DNA of 64,000 nt from positions 12,485,891-12,549,890 of the forward strand of contig OX336349.1 in the NCBI GenBank assembly GCA_946902875.1. The letters run 5' to 3'. Each line of letters begins with the position of its first letter. The first letter of the stretch is position 1. The translations under genes and the position numbers were made by a program. This DNA is from Nematopogon swammerdamellus. Its lineage: Eukaryota; Arthropoda; Insecta; Lepidoptera; Adelidae. The notes beneath the pieces were generated by a model that saw only the letters and a program-made list of their open reading frames with translations, searched no databases and had not been told where the DNA came from. Below are positions 11,285-20,859 of this stretch, piece after piece.

Positions 11285-13945
11285 AATATGTTTTCCAGAT
11301 TTTCTCGAAAAAATTAGCCTTTCGGAAAAAATCTATAAATTTGGTAAAATTTTAATGGAATCATGTAGATGGCAAAAAAATAAGGCACTTTTGTTATTAT
11401 ATGTTTTTACCAAATGTCAATGGTTCCGAAGTTATGAAATAATGAAATCTTTTTTCCGGGTTTGCGCGAAAACTGTTTATGCTAGAAAAAAAAATTAAGA
11501 ACCAAATACGTCGAGGCTTTGATCCTCTAAACAGAAAAGGTAACATATACACAAAAATAAAAAAAAATATAATTGGTAAATTTTACCAAACTCCGAATTT
11601 TTCAAATTTGGTTGAAATTTTAAAGAATTAGTATAGAAGGCCAAAATATAAGACTAATTTGGTTCTTACATGTTTTTTCCTAATATAAGTGGTTCCCCTG
11701 AAACGGAACAATGAAATGTTTATTGAAGGTTTTCGCGAAAAATACTGATCCTAGAATGCTATTACCATAACAATGTACATTTATACTTTGATCCACTATA
11801 CAGAACAAGTAAAAAATATACGCAATTTTTTTTGGAATTTGGTTAAAGTTTCAATGAAAACTTATAGAGGGCCGAAATACAAGGAACTTTTGTTCTTAAG
11901 TTTTTTGGCCTAATGTAAATGGTTCCCAAGGAATAGAACAATTAAATATTTTTTCCAGATTTTCTCGAAAAAATTAGCCTTTCGGAAAAAAAACTATAAA
12001 TTTGGTAAAATTTTAATGGAATCATGTAGATGGCAAAAAAATAATGCACTTTTGTTATTATATGTTTTTACCAAATGTAAATGGTTCCGAAGTTATGAAA
12101 TAATGAAATCTTTTTTCCGGGTTTGCTCGAAAACTGTTTATGCTAGAAAAAAATATTAAGAACCAAATACGTCGAGGCTTTGATCCTCTACACAGAAAAG
12201 GTAACATTTACACAAAAATTAAAAAAAATTATAATTGGTAAATTTTACCAAAATCCATATTTTTCAAATTTGGTTGAAATTTTTAAAGAATTAGGATAGA
12301 AGGCCAAAATATAAGACTATTTGGGTCTTACATGTTTTTTCCTAATATAAGTGGTTCCCCTGTAACGGAACATTGAAATATTTATTGAGGGTTTTCGCGA
12401 AAAATGCTGATCCCAGAATGCTATTACCAGAACAATGTACATTTATACTTTGATCCACTATACAGAACAAGTAAAAAATATACGCAATTCTTTTTGGAAT
12501 TTGGTTAAAGTTTCAATGAAAGCTTATAGAGGGCCGAAATACAAGGAACTTTTGTTCTTACGTTTTTTTGCCTAATGTGAATGGTTCCTAAGGAATACAA
12601 TAATTAAATATTTTTTCCAGATTTTCTCGAAAAAATTAGCCCTTCGGAAAAAAACTATAAATTTGGTAAAATTTTAATGGAATCGTGTAGATGGCAAAAA
12701 AATAAGGCACTTTTGTTATCATATGTTTTTACCAAATGTCAATGGTTCCGAAGTTATGAAATAATGAAATCTTTTTTCCAGGTTTGCTCGAAAAATGTTT
12801 ATGCTAGAAAAAACAATTAAGAACCAAATACGTCGAGGCTTTGATCCTCTAAACAGAAAAGGTAACATATACACAAAAATTAAAAAAATTATAATTGGTA
12901 AATTTTACCAAACTCCGTATTTTTCAAATTTGGTTGAAATTTTTAAAGAATTAGTATAGAAGGCCATAATATAAGACTATTTGGGTCTTACATGTTTTTT
13001 CCTAATATAAGTGGTTCCCCTGTAACGGAACAATGAAATATTTATTGAGGGTTTTCGCGAAAAATACTGATCCCAGAATGCTATTACCAGAACAATGTAC
13101 ATTTATACGTTGATCCACTATACAGAACAAGTAAAAAATATACGCAATTTTTTTGGAATTTGGTTAAAGTTTCAATGAAAGCTTAGAGGGCCGAAATACA
13201 AGGAACTTTTGTTCTTAAGTTTTTTTGCCTAATGTAAATGGTTCCCAAGGAATAGAACAATTAAAAATTTTTTCCAGATTTTCTCGAAAAAATTAGCCTT
13301 TCGGAAAAAAAAAACTATAAATTTGGTAAAACTTTAATGGAATCATGTAGATGGCAAAAAAATAAGGCACTTTTGTTATTATATGTTTTTACCAAATGTA
13401 AATGGTTCCGAAGTTATGAAATAATGAAATCTTTTTTCCGGGTTTGCTCGAAAACTGTTTTTGCTAGAAAAAAAAATTAAGAACCAAATACGTCGAGGCT
13501 TTGATCCTCTACACAGAAAAGGTAACATATACACAAAAATTAAAAAAATTATAATTGGTAAATTTTACCAAACTCCGTATTTTTCAAATTTGTTTGAAAT
13601 TTTTAAAGAATTAGTATAGAAGGCCAAAATATAAGACTATTTGAGTCTTACATGTTTTTTCCTAATATAAGTGGTTCCCCTGTAACGGAACATTGAAATA
13701 TTTATTGAGGGTTTTCGCGAAAAATGCTGATCCTAGAATGCTATTACCAGAACAATGTACATTTATACTTTGATCCACTATACAGAACAAGTAAAAAATA
13801 TACGCAATTTTTTTTTAATTTGGTTAAAGTTTCCATGAAAGCTTATAGAGGGCCGAAATACAAGGAACTTTTGTTCTTACGTTTTTTTGCCTAATGTAAA
13901 TGGTTCCCAAGGAATAGAACAATTAAATATTTTTTCCAGATTTTC
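11285..13945 (+). repeat. Left arm: ~660-bp higher-order repeat, four copies
   Basis: The marker TTAGCC(T/C)TTCGG falls at 11314, 11974, 12636 and 13293, giving periods of 660, 662 and 657 bases. Each unit contains three diverged ~220-bp subunits that share the order TTTGGT(T/A)AAA, AATGGAA, a GGCCAAAATA-like motif, ACTTTTGTTCTTA, TGTTTTT, TAATGTAAATGGTTCC, GAACAATTAAATATTT and TTTTCTCGAAAAA. This makes it a trimer-based higher-order repeat. There is no significant open frame in any copy. Confidence 0.85.
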
Positions 13946-14199
13946 TCGAAAAATACTGCTCCTAAAACGCAGTTATGCGAACAAAGTTTTTTTTTTTGCT
14001 TTGATGCTCTATACATAAAAAGTAAAAATACTCCAAAATTTCGGTACTTTTGTACTTACATGTTTTTGTCTAATATAAATAGTTCCCGAGGAACGGAACA
14101 ATTAAATATTTGTTCCCAGGTTTCTCGAAAAATACTGGTCCTATAATTACGAGAACAAAGTAATTTTACACTTTCAATGCTCTACACAGAAAAATAAAC
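13946..14199 (+). repeat. Divergent terminal subunits of the left arm
   Basis: After the fourth 660-bp unit, two partial subunits (TACTGCTCCTAAAACGC and TACTGGTCCTATAATTACG versions) continue the ~220-bp theme with much lower similarity. Degeneration at the array edge is usual for satellites maintained by unequal exchange. Confidence 0.6.
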
Positions 14200-14224
14200 C
14201 TAAGATAAAGAAATACCTTTAAAC

Positions 14225-14344
14225 GTACACCGCCGGCACGTAACTTGGTCGGTGTGCGAAAGGCCCAGCGTAATAAAATTGAGGGCTCCGAGTATAGCAA
14301 TGTCTCTCTCGCATACAGGCCAAGTTACGTGCCGGGTGGTGTAC
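14225..14344. repeat. Hairpin core between the foldback arms
   Basis: 14225-14248 (GTACACCGCCGGCACGTAAC...) pairs with 14320-14344 (...GTTACGTGCCGGGTGGTGTAC) as an almost perfect 24-25-bp stem around a ~71-base loop. It is GC-richer than the arms and lies where the array changes orientation. The open frame at 14200-14430 (minus) follows from this composition and has no recognisable domain. Confidence 0.7.
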
Positions 14345-14430
14345 GTATTAACATTAAAATTTAGCGAATAGCACTTTGTACGTGCGTCGTGCACAGTCGG
14401 TGCTCCAAAGCGAGTGTTACTTGGGTCCAT

Positions 14431-15066
14431 TGGTAAATTGTTCTATTCCTTGGGAACCATTTACATTAGGCAAAAAAACGTAAGAACAAAAGTTCCTTGT
14501 ATTTCGGCCCCCTAATAAGCTTTCATTGAAACTTTAACCAAATAAAAAAAAAATTGCGTATATTTTTTACTTGTTCTGTATAGTGGATCAAAGTATAAAT
14601 GTACATTGTTCTGGTAATAGCATTCTAGGATCGGTATTTTTCGCGAAAACCCTCAATAAATATTTCATTTTTCCGTTTCAGGGGAACCACTTATATTAGG
14701 AAAAAACAAGTAAGAACCAAATAGTCTTATATTTTGACCTTCTATACTAATTCCTTAAAATTTCAACCAAATTTGAAAAATACGGAGTTTGGTAAAATTT
14801 ACCAATTATAATTTTTTTAATTTTTGTGAATATGTTACCTTTTCTGTGTAGAGGATCAAAGCCTCGACGTATTTGGTTCTTAATTTTTTTTTCTAGCATA
14901 AACAGTTTCCGAGCAAACCCGGAAAAAAGATTTCATTATTTCATAACTTCGGAACCATTGACATTTGGTAAAAACATATAATAACAAAAGTGCCTTATTT
15001 TTTTGACATCTACATGATTCCATTAAAATTTTACCAAATTTATAGTTTTTTTCCGAAAGGCTAATT
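14431..15066 (-). repeat. Right arm: one 660-bp repeat in reverse orientation
   Basis: The segment is the reverse complement of one full left-arm unit: it starts with the complement of the GGTTCCCAAGGAATAGAAC motif and ends with the complement of TTAGCCTTTCGG. Only one unit is present here against four in the left arm, so the arms are strongly unequal. Confidence 0.85.
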
Positions 15067-15137
15067 TAAAATTCGGTGCGGCTTTTTAAATGCTTCCTTA
15101 GTGCGGCCCTGCAATGACGCCCAAAAACCGATCACTG

Positions 15138-15297
15138 ATAATTAATAACACATATTCTGTGAAAATTTCAACGGGCTACCTATTACGGTTCAAGAGATAC
15201 AGCCCTCGGACAGACGGACGAACGAACGGACAGACAGACGGCGTAGGCTTAGTAATAGGCTTCCGTACGGGATACGGAAACCTAAAAAATTATATTA
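15138..15297 (+). mobile_element. Right part of the split moth interspersed repeat
   Basis: It includes TGTGAAAATTTCAACGGGCT, GGTTCAAGAGATACAGCC, a run of GACGGACGAACG/GACAGACGG units and the terminus TACGGAAACCTAAAAAA. These are recognisable end features of a common lepidopteran repeat and complement the left part at 11,008-11,128. Confidence 0.65.
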
Positions 15298-15366
15298 GTT
15301 AAGTTCATACCTATCCAGATCCTTGTCACGGATGTCGTTTCATAAAATGTACCTATTCTATCTATG

Positions 15367-15432
15367 TGTCAGGATCGTGGCACGTGGAGATCCGTTGTGT
15401 TGTCTCTGCCTACCCCACCGGGAAACAGGCGT
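15367..15432 (+). repeat. Short interspersed repeat, copy 1
   Basis: GTCAGGATCGTGGCACGTGG followed by AGATCCGTTGTGTTGTCTCTGCCTACCCC recurs in reverse at about 26,109-26,165 with several differences. It is a dispersed fragment found twice in this window; the full element is not delimited. Confidence 0.55.
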
Positions 15433-15677
15433 GACGCTATGTATCTAATCCTCTACACTAATTTTCATGTGAACAATGTAATATTAACATCAATATTTAG
15501 TGTGAGTTTGAAATGGTTAACTGGAGGAAACTACCTACGGCCATAAACCCGCACTTGCAACACAATAGTGGCATAAAGAGTGTAATCTTCTTGTTATTAA
15601 AATAAAAAACTATTTAAAAAAATATAAAAACCGCCTTCAAAAATGTATGAAATAAAAAAAATCTAACCCTAGAGTTT

Positions 15678-15772
15678 AAGGCGGTGCTAAAGAAGGCTAC
15701 ACAAATCACAAAGGATATCATCCACTCATGTTTTCTTTCATGGATCATTTTTGCTTGCTTTAGCACCGCCTT
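15678..15772. repeat. Inverted repeat, 15-bp stems
   Basis: AAGGCGGTGCTAAAG at 15678-15692 is perfectly complementary to CTTTAGCACCGCCTT at 15758-15772, with a 65-base spacer. A further ACCGCCTTCAAA copy lies at about 15,631. It is probably a small inverted-repeat element or its remnant. Confidence 0.6.
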
Positions 15773-15899
15773 CAAATCTATCTTATCTCTTATTACCTTA
15801 CTAGCTTTTGCCCGCGGATTCGCTCGCGTGAAATTTGTATTTAAAACTTGTAAGTAACTAAGGGCGAGCTGGCTTCAGGTAAACGATAAACCGTCTCGA

Positions 15900-16505
15900 A
15901 GAAAGTGAGTAACTTTTTGAGGCCGAAGGCGGAGTTGCGTTCAGGAAGACGATAAACCTTCTCGAAGACAGTAAGTAACTATGGGCGAGGCCGAAGGCCG
16001 AGCTGCGTTCAGGAAGAGGACAAACCATCTATAAGAAAGTAAGTAACAAAGGGCGAGGCCGAAGGCCGAGCTGCGTTCAGGAAGAGGATAACCTTTTCGA
16101 AGAAAGTAAGTAACTATGGGCGAGGCCGAAGGCCGAGCTTCGTTCAGGATGAGGGTAAACTTTTCGAAGAAAGTAAGTAACAGAGGGCGAGGCCGAAGGC
16201 CGAGCTGCGTTCAGGAAAACTGAACCTTCTCGAAGACAGTAAGTGACTATGGGCGAGGCCGAAGGCCGAGCTGCGTTCAGGAAGAGGATAACATTTTCTA
16301 AGAAAGTAAGTAACAGAGGGCGAGGCCGAAGGCCGAGCTGCATTCAGGAAGACGATAAACCTTTTCGAAGACAGTAAGTAACTATGGGCGAGGCCGAAGG
16401 CCGAGCTGCGTTCAGGAAGAGGATAAACCATCTTTAAGAAGTAAGTAACAAAGGGCGAGGCCGAAGGCCGAGCTGCGTTCAGGAAGACCATAAATCTTCT
16501 CGAAG
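15900..16505 (+). repeat. 67-68-bp tandem repeat, left arm (~9 units)
   Basis: GAGGCCGAAGGC starts at 15919, 15987, 16055, 16122, 16189, 16255, 16322, 16389 and 16457, giving spacings of 66-68. The bases before it alternate strictly between ACTATGGGC and ACA(G/A)AGGGC, so the true unit is a ~135-bp dimer. Each unit contains GGCCGAAGGCC, GAGCTGCGTTCAGGAAGA and CGAAGAAAGTAAGTAAC. Confidence 0.9.
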
Positions 16506-16512
16506 AAAGTAA

Positions 16513-17395
16513 CTTCTTTGTTACTTACTTTCTTCGAAAAGGTTTATCCTCTTCCTGAACACATCTCGGTCTTCGGCCTTGCCCATAGTTACTTACTGTC
16601 TTCGAGAATTTATCGTCTTCCTGAACGCAGCTCGGCCTTCGGCCTCGCCTATAGTTACTTACTGTCTTCGAAAAGGTTTATCGTCTTCCTGAAAGAAGCT
16701 TGGCCTTCGGCCTCGCCCTCTGTTACTTACTTTCTTCGAACAGGTCATCCTCTTCCTGAACGCAGCTCGGCCTTCGGCCTCGCCCATAGTTACTTACTGT
16801 CTTCGAGAAGGTTTATCGTTTTCCTGAACGCAGCTCGGCCTTCGGCCTCGCCCTCTGTTACTTACTTTCTTCGAAAAGTTTACCCGCATGCTGAATGCAG
16901 CTCGGCCTTCGGCCTCGCCCATAGTTACTTACTGTCTTCGAAAATGTTTATCGTCTTCCTGAACGCAGCTCGGCCTTCGGCCTCGCCCTCTGTTACTTAC
17001 TTTCTTCGAAAAGGTTATCCTCTTCCTGAACGCAGCTCGGCCTTCGGCCTCGCCCATAGTTACTTACTGTCTTCGAGAAGGTTTATCGTTTTCCTGAAGG
17101 CAGCTCCGCCATCAGCCTCGCCCTCTGTTACTTACTTTCTTCGAAAAGTTTACCCTGATGCTGAACGCAGCTCGGCCTTCGGCCTCGCCCATAATTACTT
17201 ACTTTCTTCGAAAAGGTTATCCTCTTCCTGAACGCAGCTCGGCCTTCGGCCTCGCCCATAGTTACTTACTGTCTTCGAGAAGGTTTATCGTCTTCCTGAA
17301 CGCAACTTCGCCTTCGGCCTCAAAAAGTCACTCACTTTCTTCGAGACGGTTTATCGTTTACCTGAACCCAGCTCGCCCTTAGTTACTTACTTTCT
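16513..17395 (-). repeat. 67-68-bp tandem repeat, right arm (~13 units, inverted)
   Basis: It is the same unit in reverse complement (GTTACTTACTTTCTTCGA, CTTCCTGAACGCAGCTC, GGCCTTCGGCCTCGCCC), again mostly alternating CCCATAG and CCCTCTG spacers. Outer units are more diverged than central ones. Confidence 0.9.
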
Positions 17396-17437
17396 TCCTT
17401 TGAAATACGAATTTCACGCGAGCGAAGCCGCGGGCAA

Positions 17438-17925
17438 TTTTTTATCATTACTTATGTCCTCTAGAGGGCGCCATATCTTATAGCCTATAGACGTTGTATG
17501 CGTCTTGACGACCAGCGTACGGTCAAGACGCATCCAACGATACCTCATTTGTCAAATTATGATAAGTAGTTTCGAAGTTAATAAGAGGGAACAGTTGAAC
17601 ATACATACATACATACATACCGGTCAAAAACATAACTCTCCTTTCCGCTTCGTCGTAATCGGGTAAAAATAAGAATCTCTTCGCTAATATACCGCGCATA
17701 CTACACTACGTACAATATAATAAACATACGATCAATTAACTTAAATCAAATAGGAACTTCAGTTAAATAAATATCCGCTAACATCGACTCGCAATAACAC
17801 TTTTACATAGGTTTGCACCTAAAATTAATCAAATAGATACCTAACCAAGTTAACCTACATAATATTATGAATCGAATTAAAATATAAGAAACTCTGCCGA
17901 GACAATGCAAAAACACACACACCGC
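17438..17925. other. Intergenic; hairpin and CATA microsatellite
   Basis: No gene is seen. It holds a hairpin at 17492-17539 (stems CGTTGTATGCGTCTTGAC and GTCAAGACGCATCCAACG, one mismatch, 12-base loop) and a (CATA)n tract at 17599-17620. The rest is AT-rich single-copy-looking sequence. Confidence 0.7.
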
Positions 17926-18035
17926 GCTCCGCCAGACCGCACCCCGCGCCGCGTCCCGCGCCTTCGCCGCCGCCGGGCTGCCAGTCTCCGCGAGACGCGC
18001 TACTAACCCCGCCGCGCCGCGCCGCCCATTATTTC
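17925..18035. promoter_or_regulatory. CpG-rich patch
   Basis: About 110 bases dense in CG (CGCGCCGCGTCCCGCG, CGCCGCGCCGCGCCGCCC) stand out from the AT-rich background. Such patches can mark promoter-type islands in insects, but it is also embedded in repeat-like sequence. No TATA box, initiator or adjoining coding frame supports a promoter. Confidence 0.25.
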
Positions 18036-18215
18036 GGCGCTTGGAACAATTCGATTTGTATGGGAGCCACATCTTAGCGTAGCCGGAAGTGAATTTTAGT
18101 AAGCCTATCCTGTGTCCCGTATAGTAAAATGGGCTTGTACTAAGTTTCATCAAATTCGGATTATGGCTTTAAGAGTTATGGAGGAACATACATACATACA
18201 TACATACATACAGAA
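18036..18215 (+). mobile_element. Moth interspersed repeat with CATA tail
   Basis: The segment contains TTTGTATGGGAGCCACATCTTAG, GTGAATTTTAG, AAGTTTCATCAAATTCGG and TTATGGAGGAA, followed by (CATA)n at 18186-18211. This order is familiar from a widespread lepidopteran repeat whose copies end in CATACATACATA. Exact limits are not determined. Confidence 0.55.
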
Positions 18216-18510
18216 AAGATTTCTAAAAATCGTCAATTTAGCATTTGTATCATACATAGAGGCTACAAACTCAATATTTGCTAAAACAAAGTAACTTACT
18301 CCATGACCATCCCTTACAGATTTATTATTAGTATTGATGATTGATGATAACAATATTAAAACCTAGTGCGCAAATCTACGGTAAGTATGCAGAATGAAGC
18401 GGGGAGAGCCTTTGACGGTGCTAATCGAGCGACGGCCAATAGAATGCGGCGCTAAGCGGCGGCGGCGCACGTCGCTTGCAACGGTTACGCCGAATTTTAT
18501 GGATTTAAAC

Positions 18511-18670
18511 GCTACGTAAATAGTTCGTGTTTTCCGTCCAGTTCAGTGTAGCCGACATGAAATGAAGAGAAGCACTGACATGGCAAATAGTTCGCCCGGT
18601 GTTATGGGCTGACATAACGGATGTTTTAGGTGATGTAGACAACGGTGTCAGTTTCCACACAAAAAAATTT
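18511..18670 (+). mobile_element. SINE family A, 5'-truncated copy
   Basis: It matches the 3' body of family A: GTCCAGTTCAGTGTAGCC, AGCACTGACATGGCA, GGTGTTATGGGCTGACAT, GGATGTTTTAGGTGATGTAG, GTGTCAGTTTCCA and an A-run. Other copies in the window: 21435-21680, 22006-22345, 34395-34785, 42729-42855 and 49071-49266 (minus), and 45440-45712 (plus). Confidence 0.8.
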
Positions 18671-18761
18671 GACTTGAGCGCGCTGATGTATGGTCCGTAG
18701 ATCAAAACCATGAAGGCACTAGTTTTCGTGACCGAAATCCAATACCGACCGAAATCAAGCG

Positions 18762-19160
18762 GCGGGTGGCCGAGTGGTTTGGGCATCGGCTTCTCATGCG
18801 GGAGGTCCGAGGTTCGAATCCGGTCGCCGTGTACCAATGAGTATTTTCTGACGAAAAAATTTACGTGCATACCTACCCCTGCTGCTTCGCCGTTCGGAAC
18901 CGGTGTAAAACTGTAGGTCCCTTCCCTTGCCCCTTACTAGGTGGTAGGCTCAAATTGTAGCCGACTGGGTTGGTAACACCGTACTGGATGTAAGATGGCC
19001 GCATAGCAGCCTCGGTTGTGTTCTCCTCTAGTCCAGTATAGCCTGCCAGGGAAGTCTCCGCTATGGCACCTACCTTCTCGGAGTTGATATTGGCTAGTCA
19101 GAGTAATGCTTTGACCCTCTGACTCAGCCACCCATACCGGATTACATTAACAAAAAATAC
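18762..19160 (+). mobile_element. SINE family B, full-length copy with tRNA-like head
   Basis: The head has pol III box A TGGCCGAGTGG (18767-18777) and box B GGTTCGAATCC (18811-18821), 33 bases apart as in a tRNA, but no closed acceptor stem, so it is a SINE promoter and not a tRNA gene. The body runs through GAACCGGTGTAAAACTGTAG, TAGCCGACTGGGTTGG, GATGGCCGCATAGCAGCC and TCTCCTCTAGTCCAGTATAGCC to CCGGATTACATTAACAAAAA. Copies at 38833-39190 (plus) and 26457-26662 (minus) share the body. Confidence 0.85.
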
Positions 19161-19206
19161 AAACTACGAATCAAACAGATAGTGGCGCGAGCCGCCGGCT
19201 ATCAAA

Positions 19207-19529
19207 CTAATGCTTATCTCGATAGAGGTAAAGCTTGAAACAATATATTAATAACGTGTTTAAAACGTTCCTCTGAATCATGGCAGGGATCTCTTCTTCC
19301 ACAACCGCAGCAAAGTCAATCTGTAAAGTGTGGCGGTCGTCTAATGCGATCCGGGGCCGCACTCCGGTCTCCGGAACCCCGTTGCGCTGCCGCGGACGAC
19401 CTACTTCCCTGGCGGCGAGGGATGCCAGTGTTAGGTTAGGCGTTATCTTACACTCCTTGTTACTTTCCGATATATTCGATTCCTGCGTTATTTGCAACGA
19501 TGATGTGTTGATTGGCTGAACAAGTCTGA
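19207..19529 (-). CDS. Candidate 3'-terminal exon, unidentified
   Basis: On the minus strand an open frame ends at TAG (19207-19209) and runs back to a possible splice acceptor TATTTTCTCCAG whose AG is at 19531-19530. It encodes about 107 residues and has no ATG near the start (the first Met is deep in the frame), as expected for an internal or terminal exon rather than a whole gene. Codon use looks mixed, with a GC-rich middle (residues around RPRQRNGVPETGVRPRI) and an acidic segment VVEEEIPAM. I recognise no domain. The opposite strand is also open over part of it (19280-19519), so this could be chance or a fragment of an old transposon gene. Confidence 0.22.
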
Positions 19530-19946
19530 CTGGAGAAAATAAGATGGAAATACTTTATTTTACCAATCATGTTTTACAGAAACCGCATAATATAACATTT
19601 ACGTGACTTATGTCTTACAAAGGTTTCTTTCAGTCAAATGTTGAATGTTTGAGAGCCGTATGTTGTGAAATATAAGTCGGTAGGTAGTAGCAAAACACTT
19701 ACTTAGTGTGAGAATATAAAATAAAACATAATCATTAAAAATATAGCATCATAATATATACGTTCTAATGGTATATATATCACATATAAGTACACACAAG
19801 TTAATTAAAAACTATATAATGAATAAATATAAATTAGATATAATAAATACTTTGTCCATTCAGGGTTACATGACATATTTGTTTTTTAGAAATCTATTTC
19901 GTAAAAATTACTGTTGGATTTGAGGTGGTGGTGATAACGGGGGTTA
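19530..19946. other. AT-rich intergenic stretch, nothing seen
   Basis: No open frame of note, no hairpin or repeat beyond AT-rich simple sequence. Confidence 0.6.
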
Positions 19947-20073
19947 GGGCCGATTTCACCACTTTCGGGTAAAATGTAGTTCTCGGTTAACGTCTGTCAA
20001 CTGTATGAGAAATTTCACTTCAATCAACAGATAAACTGTTAGACGAACTTAACAGGAGGTGGTGAAATCGGCC
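19947..20073. mobile_element. 127-bp MITE with terminal inverted repeats
   Basis: GGCCGATTTCACCAC at 19948-19962 is the exact inverse of GTGGTGAAATCGGCC at 20059-20073. The interior (GTTCTCGGTTAACGTCTGTC, AACTGTTAGACGAACTTAAC) lacks coding capacity. The ends and size fit a short non-autonomous element that I believe is common in moths. No clear target duplication is seen. Confidence 0.7.
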
Positions 20074-20414
20074 ATTATACATCGAAGCACATTACCATAA
20101 CAGAGTAAAATCAAACCCTCACCCTAAAGGTTCCCGCTAGCGTCCCTCAAGGGCGAAAACAAAAGGGGGTAAAACTATTGACTAGTGTAGAGATAAAACA
20201 TCGGATAAAACAAGAAAGTTTATTTTTTAGACTCAATATTATCATATTGTGTTATCGCAAGTCGTAAATTTTACGACATCGCAAACGAGCGGTTCCTTAG
20301 CCAGTCAAGGAATTCAGAAGGATAGAAGGCTACCAACTCGACTAGCAGGTGAAGTCACATAAAAAGGGGGAAATTAAAACGATGAAACGTTGAAAAACGG
20401 TGAAAAAAATATAA

Positions 20415-20550
20415 ACGTGCCACTAGGTACCTACACAGCTGATTATTTGAGATCATTGACTCTAGCGTACGGGGTGCATCGCGGCGCGGCGCACGGCCAT
20501 GAGAGACAATGACCTCAAATACTCAGCTGTTTAAATACCCAGTTGCACGT
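20415..20550. repeat. 136-bp imperfect hairpin with GC-rich tip
   Basis: ACGTGCCACTAGGTA... at 20415 pairs with ...TACCCAGTTGCACGT ending 20550, and CAGCTGATTATTTGAGATC at 20437 pairs with the CAGCTG-ended arm at 20507-20529. Stems are about 45 bases with a few mismatches. The loop is CpG-rich (GCGGCGCGGCGCACGGCC). It is probably a MITE. Confidence 0.65.
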
Positions 20551-20859
20551 CTTAGTTCTTAGAACATAGACATTTTGTGTTGAATTTTTCGAAAACGAAT
20601 GCTAAAAATATATACCTATATCTTTTTTGCTTAACTGTCTATTATTATGGGTATGTATCCCTTCCAATATATTTGCAGTTAGTATGGAAATATATATATC
20701 TAACATCCGTCAGTCACATTTGTGGACTCATGTGGCGGTCGTGAGTTCGGGATAAATAATAATGTGGGCTCTCTCATATCTATAAACTTTTTTATAGCAC
20801 TAACTAAATGTTATATGTATTTCCTCGACATATATTATTAAAAATTTAATGGCTATACC

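Larger units (their letters stand above)
11129..15137. mobile_element. Foldback-like element with tandem-repeat arms
   Basis: Left end 11129-11163 and right end 15104-15137 are inverted copies (about 31 of 34 matching) starting CAGTGATCGG. Between them lie a left arm of about four 660-bp direct repeats, a divergent zone, a small hairpin core and a right arm holding one repeat in reverse. Flanks ATAATAAC (11121-11128) and ATAATTAA (15138-15145) could be an imperfect 8-bp target duplication. CAGTG ends and 8-bp duplications suggest a hAT-type origin, but there is no transposase frame inside, so the element is non-autonomous. Tandem-repeat inverted arms are the hallmark of foldback elements. Confidence 0.65.
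15808..17437. mobile_element. Second foldback-like structure with tandem-repeat arms
   Basis: The outer ends 15808-15840 (TTGCCCGCGGATTCGCTCGC...) and 17405-17437 are inverted copies (31 of 33 matching) of a repeat end that is very common in moths. Inside, 15,900-16,505 and 16,513-17,395 are two opposed arrays of the same 67-68-bp unit, meeting at about 16,505-16,515. The long frames at 16077-16491 (minus) and 16518-17382 (plus) only read the repeat: two units make about 135 bases, or 45 codons, so they stay open in phase. I do not regard them as genes. Confidence 0.8.

Noticed and set aside
16518..17382. Overlapping frames encoding RSSAFGLAHSYLLSS-type repeats
   Set aside because: They read a ~135-bp non-coding dimer that happens to be a multiple of three; the same is true on the opposite arm.
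18767..18830. Functional tRNA gene
   Set aside because: Boxes A and B are good but there is no matching acceptor stem, and the sequence continues into a SINE body with two other copies in the window.
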